Source: Sphingobium sp. AP49
Lineage (GTDB): Bacteria; Pseudomonadota; Alphaproteobacteria; Sphingomonadales; Sphingomonadaceae
DNA length: 64,000 nt
Direction: 5' to 3'
Assembly: GCF_000281715.2 (NCBI RefSeq)
Contig: NZ_CP124576.1
Location: 2,611,501-2,675,500 of the forward strand
The number at the start of each line of letters is the position of its first letter. Position 1 is the first letter of the stretch. The translations under genes were made by a program, and so were the position numbers. Under the pieces are notes generated by a model. That model was given only the letters and a program-made list of their open reading frames with translations, was not told the DNA's origin and did not search any database. Positions 17,476 through 29,582 of the stretch are shown one piece after another.

Positions 17476-18195
17476 TCAACCGACAGGACCCGGCCGATCC
17501 GCAATAGCGCCGTCGCGTTGCCCCAGCCCCTTGAGCATCGCCGCCGGAAGATCCGCCGGCGCTTCCAGCAGCGCCACCAGTGTCTGCAGGAAATGCTCGA
17601 CGCTTGCCTCGCTGCCCCACATCGGATGCGCCCGGCTTTCGTCGGCCAGCGCCCGCTGCCGCGCCGAAAGCACCGCGCTCAGATAAGCCCCCATGAACAC
17701 GAAGCGCTGGTTCTGCAGCGCCACCGGCAGGTCCGCCATCATCCCGCGCAAATGGTCGAGACACCGGCCATAGGCATTGTTCCAGGCCGGATCGATCGCA
17801 TCCAGCATCATGTCGCGATGGGTCATGGCAAAGATGACGATGAACTGGACATAATGGCTGTCGGGCAGCGCCAGCACCGGCCGGACCAATATCTCCACCA
17901 CCTCGCGGATCGTGCGCGGCCCACCCTGCGCCTCCAGCCCGTCGAGCGCCGCATTGCGCTCCCGATCCAGCGCTATCGCGCCGTCCATCACCAGCGCCCG
18001 GACCAGCGCCTCCTTCGACCCGAAATAATAGCTCACGGCGCCGTGATTCTTCTGCCCCGCCGCCGCCGCGATCTCGCGCACGGTCACGCCATCGACGCCC
18101 TTTTCGGCGAACAGGCGCAACGCCACCTGCTTGATCTGCTCGGCAGCGGATCCGCGGGTGGCATCATCGGCCTTGGCGAGTTGAAGTCTGACCAT
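17476..18195 (-). CDS. TetR/AcrR family regulator, first gene of the F420 operon
   Basis: This 239-residue protein has an N-terminal TetR helix-turn-helix (LRLFAEKGVDGVTVREIAAAAGQKNHGAVSYYFGSKEALV, residues about 26-65) and a C-terminal ligand-binding domain. The HTH wording with NHGAVSYYF is typical of regulators of sphingomonad acyl-CoA catabolic clusters. It is divergent from the ten-gene operon starting at 18291 and is cotranscribed with fbiC, npdG, a thiolase and a thioesterase. The palindrome TGCAAT-N5-ATTGCA lies four bases before its start codon and suggests autoregulation. The inducer is probably an acyl-CoA or related intermediate of the neighbouring pathway, which is inference. Confidence 0.9.
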   Translation of the reverse strand: MVRLQLAKADDATRGSAAEQIKQVALRLFAEKGVDGVTVREIAAAAGQKNHGAVSYYFGSKEALVRALVMDGAIALDRERNAALDGLEAQGGPRTIREVVEILVRPVLALPDSHYVQFIVIFAMTHRDMMLDAIDPAWNNAYGRCLDHLRGMMADLPVALQNQRFVFMGAYLSAVLSARQRALADESRAHPMWGSEASVEHFLQTLVALLEAPADLPAAMLKGLGQRDGAIADRPGPVG

Positions 18196-18198
18196 GAG

Positions 18199-18215
18199 TG
18201 CAATTTCTCATTGCA
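18199..18215. promoter_or_regulatory. Inverted repeat TGCAAT-N5-ATTGCA, candidate TetR operator
   Basis: Arms TGCAAT (18199-18204) and ATTGCA (18210-18215) form a perfect inverted repeat in the 95-base gap between the TetR gene and the divergent phosphotransferase gene. Both strands' transcripts would start near it. Binding here could repress both operons. Confidence 0.55.
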
Positions 18216-18290
18216 ATGCTGGTTCGTCAAGTGCATTATCCAATTGACCTAATCGACGGCTAACAGTCGATAAAAGCGAGGGATGCCTAA

Positions 18291-19313
18291 GTGGAATCAG
18301 CGGTCGACATCGAGTCGCTGGCGGCGTGGATGACGGATCAGGGGCTTGGCACCGGTCCGATCGACAACGTGACGCCGCTTGCCGGGGGGACGCAGAATAT
18401 CCTGCTGCGCCTGACCCGCGACGGCCGCGACTATATTTTCCGTCGCCCGCCGGCGCACCCCCGCCCCAACAGTAATGAAACCATGCGGCGCGAGGCCCGG
18501 CTGCTGCGCGCCATCGCCGGCACCAATGTCCCCCATCCCGCGCTGATCGCCGATTGCGGCGACGAAAGCGTGCTGGGCGTCGCCTTCTACCTGATGGAGC
18601 CGGTCGATGGCTTCAATCCGGTCGGCCAGCTGCCCATGCCCCATGCCGGGTCGCCCAAGATGCGCCACGCCATGGGCCTGGCCCTGGTCGACGGCATCGC
18701 CGCATTGGGCGCGCTCGATCATCAGGCGCTGGGTCTCGCCGATTTCGGCCGGCCCGACAATTTCCTCGGCCGCCAGGTCGATCGCTGGCGCAGCCAGCTT
18801 GCCGGCTATGGCGAATTTGCCGACTGGACCGGGCCGCAGGCGCTGCCCAGCGTCGACGCCATCGCCGCCTGGCTGGAACGACACCGCCCGGCCGATTTCA
18901 CCCCCGGCATCATGCATGGCGACTATCATCTCGCCAATGTCATGTACCGCCCCGACAGCGGCGATCTTGCCGCGATCATCGACTGGGAACTGGCGACGAT
19001 CGGCGATCCGCTGCTGGACCTGGGCTGGGTGCTCGCCACCTGGCCCGACGGCAGCGGCGCCAGCACCGTGTCGGTCACGCCGTGGGAGGGTTTCCCGACG
19101 CCCGCCGAACTGGTCGCGCGCTATGGCGCCGGCTCCGCGCGCGATCCGTCTGCGGTCGACTGGTATCATGTCCTTGCCTGCTACAAGCTCGGCATCCTGC
19201 TGGAGGGCACCCATGCCCGCGCCTGCGCCGGCAAGGCGCCACGCGACACCGGCGACCGGCTCCACAGCCGCGCCATCCACCTTTTCGACCGCGCCCAGGC
19301 GCTGATCCGCTGA
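18291..19313 (+). CDS. APH-type phosphotransferase, LvaA/ACAD10-11 kinase-like
   Basis: This 340-residue protein has an aminoglycoside-phosphotransferase/choline-kinase fold. The catalytic loop is MHGDYHLANV (D211, N216) and the metal-binding motif is IDWE (D231). The N-terminal ATP-binding part shows GGTQNILLRLTRDGRDYIFRRPP. In animal ACAD10/ACAD11 this domain is fused to an acyl-CoA dehydrogenase, and in Pseudomonas LvaA it is a separate kinase; both phosphorylate the hydroxyl of 4-hydroxyacyl-CoAs. The acyl-CoA dehydrogenase gene two places downstream fits that role. The start is GTG 18291, with GAGGG eight bases upstream. The LvaA helper LvaB is not seen. It is the first gene of a ten-gene operon. 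It is not expected to be an antibiotic-resistance kinase. Confidence 0.87.
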   Translation: MESAVDIESLAAWMTDQGLGTGPIDNVTPLAGGTQNILLRLTRDGRDYIFRRPPAHPRPNSNETMRREARLLRAIAGTNVPHPALIADCGDESVLGVAFYLMEPVDGFNPVGQLPMPHAGSPKMRHAMGLALVDGIAALGALDHQALGLADFGRPDNFLGRQVDRWRSQLAGYGEFADWTGPQALPSVDAIAAWLERHRPADFTPGIMHGDYHLANVMYRPDSGDLAAIIDWELATIGDPLLDLGWVLATWPDGSGASTVSVTPWEGFPTPAELVARYGAGSARDPSAVDWYHVLACYKLGILLEGTHARACAGKAPRDTGDRLHSRAIHLFDRAQALIR

Positions 19314-19314
19314 C

Positions 19315-20076
19315 ATGCAGGAAGGATGTTCCCCCTTGGGCAATGAACTGGACTTCACCGGAAAGACGGTGCTGGTGGTCGGCGGATCGAGCGGCATCGG
19401 CAATGGCATGGCCCAGGCCTTCCTGAAGCGCGGCGCCCGCGTCCATGTCTGGGGCACGCGCGCCAGCGCCGCCGACTATGCCGGCGAGGAAGGGTCGGAC
19501 CTCGACGGCATCGGCTATACCCAGGTCGATGTCAGCGATCCCGCCGCGATCGCCGCCGCGCCCGCCCCCTTCGATGCGCTCGACATCCTCATTCATTCGC
19601 AGGGTGCCGTCCTCTATCGCCGCCAGGAGTTCGAGGTCGACGGCTGGAATAAGGTGATGGCGGTCAATCTCGACTCCATCCTCCACATCTCCAACCGCTT
19701 CAGGGATGCGCTGGCCGCCACCAAGGGCGCCGTCATCGTCGTCAGCTCGATCGGCGGGTTCAAGGCGACCTTCGGCAACCCCGCCTATGCCGCGTCCAAG
19801 GCCGGCGCCGTCAATCTGGTCCGCGCGCTCGCCATCGCCTGGGCGGGCGACGGGATCCGCGTCAACGGCATCGCCCCCAGCCTGGTCGACACAAAGATGA
19901 CCAAGGTGACGATGGACAATGACGAGCGGCGCGACCGCGCCTTGTCGCGCATCCCGCTCGGCCGCTTCGGCTCGGTGGACGAGATGGCGGGGGTCGCTTT
20001 GTTCCTCGCCTCTTCCCTCTCCACTTATATTTGCGGGCAGACGCTGATCGTGGACGGCGGCCTCACGCTGACCTGA
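19315..20076 (+). CDS. Short-chain dehydrogenase/reductase (SDR)
   Basis: This 253-residue classical SDR has the cofactor motif GGSSGIG (residues 23-29) and the catalytic Tyr-Lys pair in [10 protein letters not shown] (Y158, K162) with the preceding Ser in VVSSIGG. It is an NAD(P)-dependent oxidoreductase of a ketone or hydroxyl. In the Pseudomonas levulinate operon an SDR-type enzyme (LvaD) interconverts the 4-oxo and 4-hydroxy groups; a similar role is plausible here by gene order. ATG 19315 follows the kinase stop by one base; a TTG at 19336 has a better ribosome binding site (GCAGGAAGG) and may be the true start. Confidence 0.9.
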   Translation: MQEGCSPLGNELDFTGKTVLVVGGSSGIGNGMAQAFLKRGARVHVWGTRASAADYAGEEGSDLDGIGYTQVDVSDPAAIAAAPAPFDALDILIHSQGAVLYRRQEFEVDGWNKVMAVNLDSILHISNRFRDALAATKGAVIVVSSIGGFKATFGNPAYAASKAGAVNLVRALAIAWAGDGIRVNGIAPSLVDTKMTKVTMDNDERRDRALSRIPLGRFGSVDEMAGVALFLASSLSTYICGQTLIVDGGLTLT

Positions 20077-20119
20077 TCCCCTGCCCGCCTTAGCCCCATT
20101 TCCCAAAAGGACCGATCGC

Positions 20120-21349
20120 ATGGATTTCGAATATTCCGACAAGGTGCAGGCGCTGCGGGCGCAACTCACCGATTTCATGGACGCCCATGTCTATCCGATC
20201 GAGAAGGAACGGGATCATTTCCACCATGATCCCGCCCATCTGTGGCAGCGCTGGCCGGGCACCGAGACGATCAAGGCCAAGGCGAAGGAAGCGGGCCTGT
20301 GGAACCTGTTCCTGCCCCATGAATATGGGACATGGAGCCCCGGCCTCACCAACCTCGAATATGCGCCGCTGGCCGAACTGATGGGCCGGGTGATCGGATC
20401 GTCGGAATATTATAACTGCTCCGCGCCCGATACCGGCAATATGGAAGTGCTCGCCCGCTACGGCACGCCCGAGCAGCAGGAAAAATGGCTCAAGCCCCTG
20501 CTCGCGGGCGATATCCGCTCCTGCTATGTCATGACCGAGCCAGGCGTCGCCTCGTCCGACGCCACCAATGTCGAAACGACGATCGTCGCCGATGGCGACG
20601 ACTATGTCATCAACGGCCGCAAATGGTGGATTTCGGGCGCACTCGATCCGCTGACCAAAATCTATATCCTGCTCGGCCGCACCCCCAATGCGGACCGGCC
20701 GCGCCACCAGCAGCATTCGCAGATCCTGATCCCGGCCGACACGCCGGGGATCGAGATCGTTCGCCCGCTCGACGTGATGAACGCCGTCCACTCGCCCGGC
20801 GGCCATGCCGAAATGGTCTTCAAGGATGTGCGCGTGCCAAAGGAAAATCTGATCCTGGGCGAAGGGCGCGGGTTCGAAATCGCCCAGGGTCGTCTGGGGC
20901 CGGGCCGCATCCACCATTGCATGCGCCTCATCGGCCAGGCCCAGCGCGCGCTCGAATATATGGCCCGCCGCGTCGACAGCCGCGTCGCCTTCGGCCGCAA
21001 GCTCGCCGACCAGGGCAGCATCCGCCAGGATATCGCCTTGTCCTTCTGCGAGATCGAACAGGCCCGTCTGCTGACGCTCAAGGCCGCCGACGCGATGGAC
21101 CGTCACGGCAACAAGGTCGCCAAGGATCTGATCGCCGCGATCAAGATCGTCGCCCCGCGCATGACCCAGACGGTCGCCGACCGGGCGATGCAGGTGTTCG
21201 GCGGCATCGGCATGGCCAGCGACTTCCCGCCTGCCGCCGCCTTCATGAATGCGCGCTACCTGCGCCTCGCCGACGGGCCGGACGAAGTCCACATGGCCCA
21301 GCTCGGCAAGCTCAAGATCGCCGAACTCAACGCATTGCCGCAACGCTGA
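20120..21349 (+). CDS. Acyl-CoA dehydrogenase, LvaC/ACAD11-like
   Basis: This 409-residue flavoprotein matches acyl-CoA dehydrogenases. Visible blocks are [21 protein letters not shown] (FAD/substrate region), [25 protein letters not shown] and the C-terminal [24 protein letters not shown] block followed by LADGPDEVH. The last wording is typical of the ACAD10/11 and LvaC branch. In that branch the enzyme acts on a 4-phosphoacyl-CoA and loses phosphate to give an unsaturated acyl-CoA. ATG 20120 has AAAAGGA nine bases upstream. It lies in one operon with the phosphotransferase, SDR, transporter and CoA ligase. Confidence 0.92.
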   Translation: MDFEYSDKVQALRAQLTDFMDAHVYPIEKERDHFHHDPAHLWQRWPGTETIKAKAKEAGLWNLFLPHEYGTWSPGLTNLEYAPLAELMGRVIGSSEYYNCSAPDTGNMEVLARYGTPEQQEKWLKPLLAGDIRSCYVMTEPGVASSDATNVETTIVADGDDYVINGRKWWISGALDPLTKIYILLGRTPNADRPRHQQHSQILIPADTPGIEIVRPLDVMNAVHSPGGHAEMVFKDVRVPKENLILGEGRGFEIAQGRLGPGRIHHCMRLIGQAQRALEYMARRVDSRVAFGRKLADQGSIRQDIALSFCEIEQARLLTLKAADAMDRHGNKVAKDLIAAIKIVAPRMTQTVADRAMQVFGGIGMASDFPPAAAFMNARYLRLADGPDEVHMAQLGKLKIAELNALPQR

Positions 21350-21377
21350 GAGACGCAAGAGGGCGAAGGGAAGGATC

Positions 21378-22730
21378 ATGCTGATGACCAGCCAGGAAAC
21401 AGCCCCGGACGGCCGCGATACCCAGCAACTGGGCACCGCCTGGTGGATGGTGGCGGTGCTGTTCGGCCTCTATGTCCTGTCCTGGGTCGACCGGTTGATC
21501 GTGTCGATGCTGGTCACGCCGATCAAGGCGCATCTGCTGCTCAGCGATGTGCAGGTCAGCATGATCACCTCGACGTCCTTCGCCATCTTCTACGCCATTT
21601 TCGGCCTGCCGCTCGGCTGGGCTGCGGACCGCTATTCGCGCCGCTGGATCATCTTCGGCGGCGTCGCGCTCTGGGCCGTCGCCACGACCGCCTGCGGCTT
21701 CGCGCAAAGCTATGAGGCGCTGCTGGTCGGCCGCATCTTCGTCGGCGTGGGGGAAGCGGCGCTGCTGCCCGCCGCCTATTCGCTGATCGCCGACGCCTTC
21801 CCGCCGCGCCTGCTGACCCGCGCCACCTCCACCTTCCAGATGGCCGGCAAGGTCGGCTCTGCGACGGCATTTGCCCTGGGCGGCGTCGCCATCGCCTTCG
21901 CCGCCGCGCATAGCGGCATCCATATTCCCTTCCATGGCCCGGCCCAGCCCTGGCAGCTGGTGATGATGATGGTCGGCGTGCCCGGCCTGCTCATCGCCCT
22001 GCTGGTCTTCACCTTTCCCGAACCGGGCCGCCGCGGCGCGACCAGGGCCGCGCGCCCGGTCGCGGAAAAGGGCGCGATCGCCGGCTTCGTGCGCCAGAAC
22101 TGGCGGCTGCTGGCGCTGATGCTGGTCGGTACATCCTGCCTCGCCATGTGCGGCTATTCGATGACCAACTGGGTGCCCGCCTATATCGAACGACATTTCG
22201 GCTGGAAGCCAGTGCAATATGGCGTGGCGTTGAGCCTGATGAACATCGTGTCGGCCGTGTCGCTGGTGATCAACGGCTGGATCGTCGACCGTCTGTTCGT
22301 GCGCGGCATGAAGGACGCCCATCTGCGCTTCTACAGTTGGCTGATCCTCGGCTTCCTGCCGGTGATCGCCTATATGTTCTTCGCCACCAACGTCTATGTC
22401 TTCCTGGTCTGCTACTGCGTGGCGCAGTTCATCACCGTACCCTTCATGGTCTATGTCTCCTCGATCATGGGGCTGATCGCACCGGCGACGATCCGCGCGC
22501 GGATGCTGGCCTTCTTCCTCTTCGTCTTCACCATATTGGGCCTGGGCGCCGGCCCGGCGATCGTCGCCGCGCTCACCCAATATGTCTTCCGGTCGGAAGC
22601 CGCGCTGGGCCAGTCGCTGGCGGTGGTCGTCACCGTCTGCTCGGTCGTCGCCCTCCTCTCCTTCCGTATGGCCCTGCGCTACCTCGCCCCCACCATCGCC
22701 GCGCGTGCCGTCCACGCGCCGGCCGCCTGA
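21378..22730 (+). CDS. MFS transporter (Spinster-like)
   Basis: This 450-residue membrane protein has about twelve hydrophobic segments and the major-facilitator loop motif GLPLGWAADRYSRR between segments 2 and 3. The start of segment 1 (LYVLSWVDRLIVSML) is typical of Spinster-like transporters common in sphingomonad catabolic clusters. It probably brings the organic-acid substrate across the inner membrane; the direction and substrate are inferred from the operon. ATG 21378 has GGAAGGA just upstream. The first 43 codons of the longer open frame belong to the end of the previous gene. Confidence 0.9.
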   Translation: MLMTSQETAPDGRDTQQLGTAWWMVAVLFGLYVLSWVDRLIVSMLVTPIKAHLLLSDVQVSMITSTSFAIFYAIFGLPLGWAADRYSRRWIIFGGVALWAVATTACGFAQSYEALLVGRIFVGVGEAALLPAAYSLIADAFPPRLLTRATSTFQMAGKVGSATAFALGGVAIAFAAAHSGIHIPFHGPAQPWQLVMMMVGVPGLLIALLVFTFPEPGRRGATRAARPVAEKGAIAGFVRQNWRLLALMLVGTSCLAMCGYSMTNWVPAYIERHFGWKPVQYGVALSLMNIVSAVSLVINGWIVDRLFVRGMKDAHLRFYSWLILGFLPVIAYMFFATNVYVFLVCYCVAQFITVPFMVYVSSIMGLIAPATIRARMLAFFLFVFTILGLGAGPAIVAALTQYVFRSEAALGQSLAVVVTVCSVVALLSFRMALRYLAPTIAARAVHAPAA

Positions 22731-22741
22731 AAGGACGCCTG

Positions 22742-24277
22742 ATGTCACTCACCCTCCAGGCTGTCGCGCCCGACCGTCGCACCGACATGGCGCTGACCGA
22801 CGAGCGTGTCTCGCTCGACTGGCTGCAACTGGATGATCGGCTGAACCGCGCCGCCAATGCCCTGAACGGCCTCGACCTGCACGAACGCCGGGTCGCCGTC
22901 TTCGCGCCCAACAGCGCTGAAACCGTGATCGCCTATGTTGCCTGTCTGGAGGCCGGCATTTCCAGCGTCCCGGTCAGCTTCCATCTCACCCCGTCGGAGG
23001 CCGCCTATATCCTCAAGGACAGCGGCGCCGTCGCCCTGCTGGTCGGCCCGGAAACGATGGAGGCGGGCCTTGCCGCCGCGGCCGAGGCCGGCGTCGCCAC
23101 CGTCATCGGCTGGCGCTGCCCCGATCATGAGAGCGTGATCCATTGGGAAGAATGGCTTGCCGCCGCCTCGACCGCCGAGCCTGACCCCAGCATGCCACCG
23201 CTGCCCCATCTCCATTATACCTCCGGCACCACCGGCCGGCCCAAGGCCACCGAGACCCCGCCGCAATATTTCCCGCGCGTCGCCACGGTGCAGGCCTTGG
23301 CGGAAACGGTCCGTGCCCGCATCACGCCCTCGCCCGGTATCGCCGTCGGCCCGCTCTATCATACCGGCCCGCTCGGCATGGCGCGCAACGTCTTCGGCGG
23401 CATGAGCCTCATCACGGTCGAGCATTTCGACGCGGAAAGGGCGCTGGCCCTGATCGAGAAATATCGGGTCGCCGGATCGGTCATGGTCCCTACCCATTTC
23501 CAGCGCATGCTCGCCCTGCCGGAAGAAGTGCGCGCTAAATATGACGTCTCCAGCATCCAGCGCCTCGCCCATACCGGCGCAGCCTGCCCCCGCGCCGTCA
23601 AGCAGGCGATGATCGACTGGTTCGGCCCGGTCCTGGTGGAGGCCTATGGCGGCACCGAGGCCGGCTCCACCACCTTCATCACCTCGCCCGAATGGCTGGA
23701 GCGTCCGGGATCGGTCGGCCGCGCCTTGGCCCCGTTCGAAACCGTCATCTATGGCGATGATGGCACGGTGCTGGGCGCCAACGAGGTTGGCCAGGTCTAT
23801 TTCCGCGACACCAGCGGCCATGGCATCGTCTATCGCGGCGACCCGGAAAAGACCGCCGCCGCCCATATCGCGCCCGGCATCTTCACCCTGGGCGAAATGG
23901 GCTATGTCGATGATGCAGGCTATCTCTTCATCACCGATCGCGTGTCCGACATGATCGTGTCGGGCGGCGTCAACATCTATCCGGCGGAATCCGAACATGT
24001 GCTGCTGCGCCATCCCAAGGTGGCCGACATCGCCGTGGTCGCGGCCCCCAATGCAGAAATGGGCGAGGAAGCCCGCGCGCTGGTGATCCCGCGCGACCCG
24101 TCCGATCCGCCGACCGCCGACGAACTCAACGCCTTCTGCCGCGCCAGCCTCGCCGGCTATAAATGCCCGCGCGGCTACGAGATGGTCGATGACATCGGCC
24201 GTACCATCATGGGCAAGGTCAACAAGAAGGCGCTGCGTCAGCGCTTCTGGCCGTCCGACCGGACGATCGGGGGCTGA
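22742..24277 (+). CDS. Acyl-CoA synthetase (AMP-forming)
   Basis: This 511-residue ligase activates a carboxylic acid with ATP and CoA. The phosphate-binding loop is YTSGTTGRPK near residue 160, the adenylate motif is YGGTEAG, and the C-terminal domain holds ITDRVSDMIVSGGVNIYPAE and the catalytic Lys region GKVNKKALR. All expected blocks are present. It lies 11 bases after the transporter gene and five bases before the PQQ dehydrogenase gene. By analogy to LvaE it would load the imported 4-hydroxy or keto acid onto CoA. The acid itself cannot be told from sequence. Confidence 0.93.
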   Translation: MSLTLQAVAPDRRTDMALTDERVSLDWLQLDDRLNRAANALNGLDLHERRVAVFAPNSAETVIAYVACLEAGISSVPVSFHLTPSEAAYILKDSGAVALLVGPETMEAGLAAAAEAGVATVIGWRCPDHESVIHWEEWLAAASTAEPDPSMPPLPHLHYTSGTTGRPKATETPPQYFPRVATVQALAETVRARITPSPGIAVGPLYHTGPLGMARNVFGGMSLITVEHFDAERALALIEKYRVAGSVMVPTHFQRMLALPEEVRAKYDVSSIQRLAHTGAACPRAVKQAMIDWFGPVLVEAYGGTEAGSTTFITSPEWLERPGSVGRALAPFETVIYGDDGTVLGANEVGQVYFRDTSGHGIVYRGDPEKTAAAHIAPGIFTLGEMGYVDDAGYLFITDRVSDMIVSGGVNIYPAESEHVLLRHPKVADIAVVAAPNAEMGEEARALVIPRDPSDPPTADELNAFCRASLAGYKCPRGYEMVDDIGRTIMGKVNKKALRQRFWPSDRTIGG

Positions 24278-24282
24278 TCTTC

Positions 24283-26356
24283 ATGCGTCTTGCGTCCCTC
24301 ACTCTGCCGTTTCTGGCCTTGCTCGCTGCCTGCGCGCCCTCCGGACAGACCCGGCGCGACGGCACCGACTGGCCCGGCTATGGCGGCATCGATGAAAATC
24401 ACTACAGCCCGCTCAAGGACATCAACGACCGCAATGTCGGCCGGCTCGGCCTCGCCTGGTATCAGGATATCGACGGCGGCGGCTCCAGCCTGACCGCACC
24501 GATCGCGGTCGACGGCATCCTCTATTATGCCTCGGGCTACAGCGTCGTTCACGCGGTCGACGCCACAACCGGCCATGAACTATGGACCTATGATCCGCAA
24601 AGCTGGAAGGCCGCCGACAAGAAGATGCGCGGCGCCTGGGGCAGTCGCGGCATCGCCTATGACAATGGCGCCGTCTATGTCGGCACGATCGACGGCCGGC
24701 TGATCGCCATCAATGCCCGCACCGGGCACAAGCTCTGGTCGACCCAGACCATCGGCAAGGATGACGAACGCTATATCAGCGGCGCGCCCTGGGTGTTCAA
24801 CGGCAAGGTCTTGATCGGCCATGGCGGCGCCGATTTCGCCCCGATCCGCGGCTATGTCACCGCCTATGACCAGAAGACCGGCAAGCAGCTCTGGCGCTTC
24901 CACACCGTGCCCGGCGACCCGAAACTCGGCTTCGAGAACAAGGCGATGGCGATGGCCGCCAAGACATGGACCGGCGAATGGTGGAAATATGGCGGCGGCG
25001 GCACCGCCTGGAACGCCATGGCCTATGACCCCAAATATAACCGCATCTATATCGGCGTCGGCAATGGCTCGCCCTGGAACCAGAAGATCCGCAGCCCGGG
25101 CGGCGGCGACAATCTCTTCCTCTGCTCGATCGTCGCGCTCGATGCCGACACCGGCGAATATGTCTGGCACTATCAGACCAATCCGGGCGAAACCTGGGAC
25201 TTCAACTCGGCGATGGACATGGAACTCGCCCGGCTGAAGATCGACGGGCAGGAACGCGACGTGTTGATGCACGCGCCCAAGAACGGCTTCTTCTACGTCA
25301 TCGACCGCGCCACCGGGAAACTGATCTCCGCCCGCAACATCGTGCCGGTCAACTGGGCCAGCGGCATCGACGTGAAGAGCGGCCGGCCGATCGAAAACCC
25401 CGCCGCCCGCTATCCCGGCGGCAAGGCGGCGATCGTCTATCCCTCGCCCTTCGGCGCCCATAATATCGAGGCGATGTCCTTCAATCCGGGCAGCGGCCTC
25501 GTCTATATTCCGACGATGGATCAGGGCCGCGTCTATATCGACCCGGCCGAACCACTAAAGGGCTGGAAGCATCTTGACGGCCAGCGCATCAGCGTCGGCA
25601 CCGGCGCGCCGCCGCCCGGCGTCACGCCCGATCGCCCCGCCACCAGCTTCCTGCTCGCCTGGAACCCGGTGACGCAGAGCGAGGCCTGGCGCATTCCGAT
25701 GCCCGGCCTGCGCGGCGGCGGCGGCACCGCGACCACGGCCGGCAATCTGCTGTTCCAGGGCAATGCCGGCGGCAAGTTCGTCGCCTATGCCGCCACCAGC
25801 GGCAAGCCGCTCTGGTCGTTCGATGCCCAGACCGCCGTGATGGCCCAGCCGATCAGCTATCGCGCGCGCGGCAAACAATATGTGACGGTGATCGCCGGCT
25901 CCCGCTTCCCCAGCGCCATCGGCCTGCCGCGCGAATGGAATTATCGCACCCAGCAATGGCGCGTCCTGACCTTCGCCCTCGATGGCAAGGCGGCGCTGCC
26001 CAAGGTCGATCCCGTCGACATGCCGGTGATCGATGATCCTGCCTTCACGGTCGATCCCGCCAGGGCCGCCATTGGCGCCACCGTCTTTGGCCAGCGCTGC
26101 TCCATCTGCCATGGCGCCAACGCCGTGTCCGGCGGCGCCGCGCCGGACCTGCTCCAGTCGGGCGTTCCGCTCGACACCGCCAGCATGAAGGATGTGCTGC
26201 ACAACGGCATCCTGCGCGAACGGGGCATGCCGCGCTTCCAGGAACTGACCGACGAAGAGATCGCCGGGCTCCAGCATTATTTCCGCCAACGCGCCCGTCA
26301 GGTGCTGGCCGCGCAATCCGCCGGTCAGCCGGGCGCCCAAACGCACAGAGGCTTGA

Positions 26357-26370
<14 letters not shown>
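24283..26370 (+). CDS. PQQ-dependent quinohemoprotein alcohol dehydrogenase, lipoprotein
   Basis: This 695-residue protein has an N-terminal PQQ beta-propeller and a C-terminal cytochrome c domain with CSICH (C606, C609, H610) and a likely axial Met in ERGMPRF. This is the type II quinohemoprotein alcohol dehydrogenase layout. The propeller shows GGGDNLFLCSIVALDADTGE and WDFNSAMDMELA. It begins with a lipoprotein signal with lipobox LAAC (C17), so it is probably anchored in the membrane and faces the periplasm. The vicinal Cys-Cys pair of classical quinoprotein alcohol dehydrogenases is replaced by Arg-Gly (RGAWGSRG). PQQ synthesis genes are not in the window. It overlaps the FadJ-like gene by 14 bases. 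Confidence 0.92.
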
Positions 26371-28428
<2,058 letters not shown>

Positions 28429-28432
<4 letters not shown>

Positions 28433-29580
28433 TGAAGGGCAACAAGATCGCCATCACCGGCATTGGCGAAACCGCTTTCCTGCGCAAGGGCGAGGAAACG
28501 GTGATGCAGATGATGACCCGCGCCAGCCTGGCCGCGATCGCCGATGCGGGCCTCACCCCCGCCGATATCGACGGCCATGTCAGCAACAAATATGTCGGCC
28601 ACCCGTCGGAGGAGGTCGCTCATGCGATCGGCGCCGCCACCCGGCGCTTCACCGCCGTCGCCGACACGGCGGGCGGCACGGCCACCACCGGCGACGCGCT
28701 GCGGCTGGCGCAGCTCGCGATCGAGGCCGGGCTCGCCCGCCATGTCCTCGTCCCCTATGCCATCCGATCGACCAAGCCGGGTGGCGTCTATGGCTTCCAC
28801 GCGCGCGAGCCGCAAAAGGCGGGGCTGGAAATGCCCGCCGGCTTCTTCGGCCAGCCCACCTATTTCGCGACCATGGCCAATCGCTACGCCCATGAATTCG
28901 GCATGAGCGAGGCGGAACTGGCCTCGGTCTCGATGACCTACCGCGCCTGGGCGGCGCTGACCCCCGGCGCCCAGAAGCGCGATCCGATGGACCTCGACGC
29001 CTATCGCCAGACGCCGATGATCTCGACCCCGCTGCGCGTCGCCGACTGCTGCCTCACCACCGATGGCGGCGGCGCCTATGTGGTGAGCGCAGTGGAGGCC
29101 GCCCGTGACCTGCCCCATCCGGTGATATCGGTGCAGGGCGTCGGCATTGGCTACAACAATTACCCCCATGGCGTGCTGTTCACGCAGAAGCCCTGCACCT
29201 TCGACTATCCCGGCTGGGACTCGGCGGCACAGGCCTATGCGATGGCCGGCGTCGATCCCAAGGATCTGGACCTCGCCCAGGTCTATGACGGCTTCTCCAT
29301 CTCGGCGATCGTCCAGACCGAGATGCTGGGCCTGTGCGATCGCGGCGAAGGCGCGCGCTTCTACGCCGCCGGCCATGCCAAACCGGGCGGCCGGATGCCG
29401 GTCAACACCAGCGGCGGCCATATGTCGGGCGGCTATGTCCCCGGCATCAACCTGCTGATCGAGGCCGTGCGACAGCTCCGCGGGCAGGAGGGCGACCGCC
29501 AGGTGCCCGACGCGCGCCTCTGCGCCGTTGCTGGCCTGGGCGGCAATAATCATTCCACCACCATCCTTGCGAGGGACTGA
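28429..29580 (+). CDS. Thiolase-like (SCP-x/Ltp-type) protein, probably aldolase rather than thiolase
   Basis: This 383-residue protein has the thiolase fold of the lipid-transfer/SCP-x group. By eye alignment the catalytic residues of true thiolases are missing: the nucleophilic Cys region reads DTAGGTATTGDAL, the His region reads SGGHMSGGYVPG with Tyr at the His position, and the second Cys region reads CAVAGLGGN. Tyr residues in VYDGFS and GGYVPG are kept. This pattern resembles Ltp2-type retro-aldolases of steroid side-chain breakdown, which need a DUF35 partner; such a partner gene starts three bases later. The start overlaps the FadJ-like stop (ATGA). Confidence 0.85.
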
Positions 29581-29582
29581 CC

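Noticed and set aside
18291..19313. Aminoglycoside resistance kinase
   Set aside because: The fold is the same, but the gene lies in a CoA-pathway operon next to an acyl-CoA dehydrogenase, which points to the LvaA/ACAD11-type acyl-CoA kinase.
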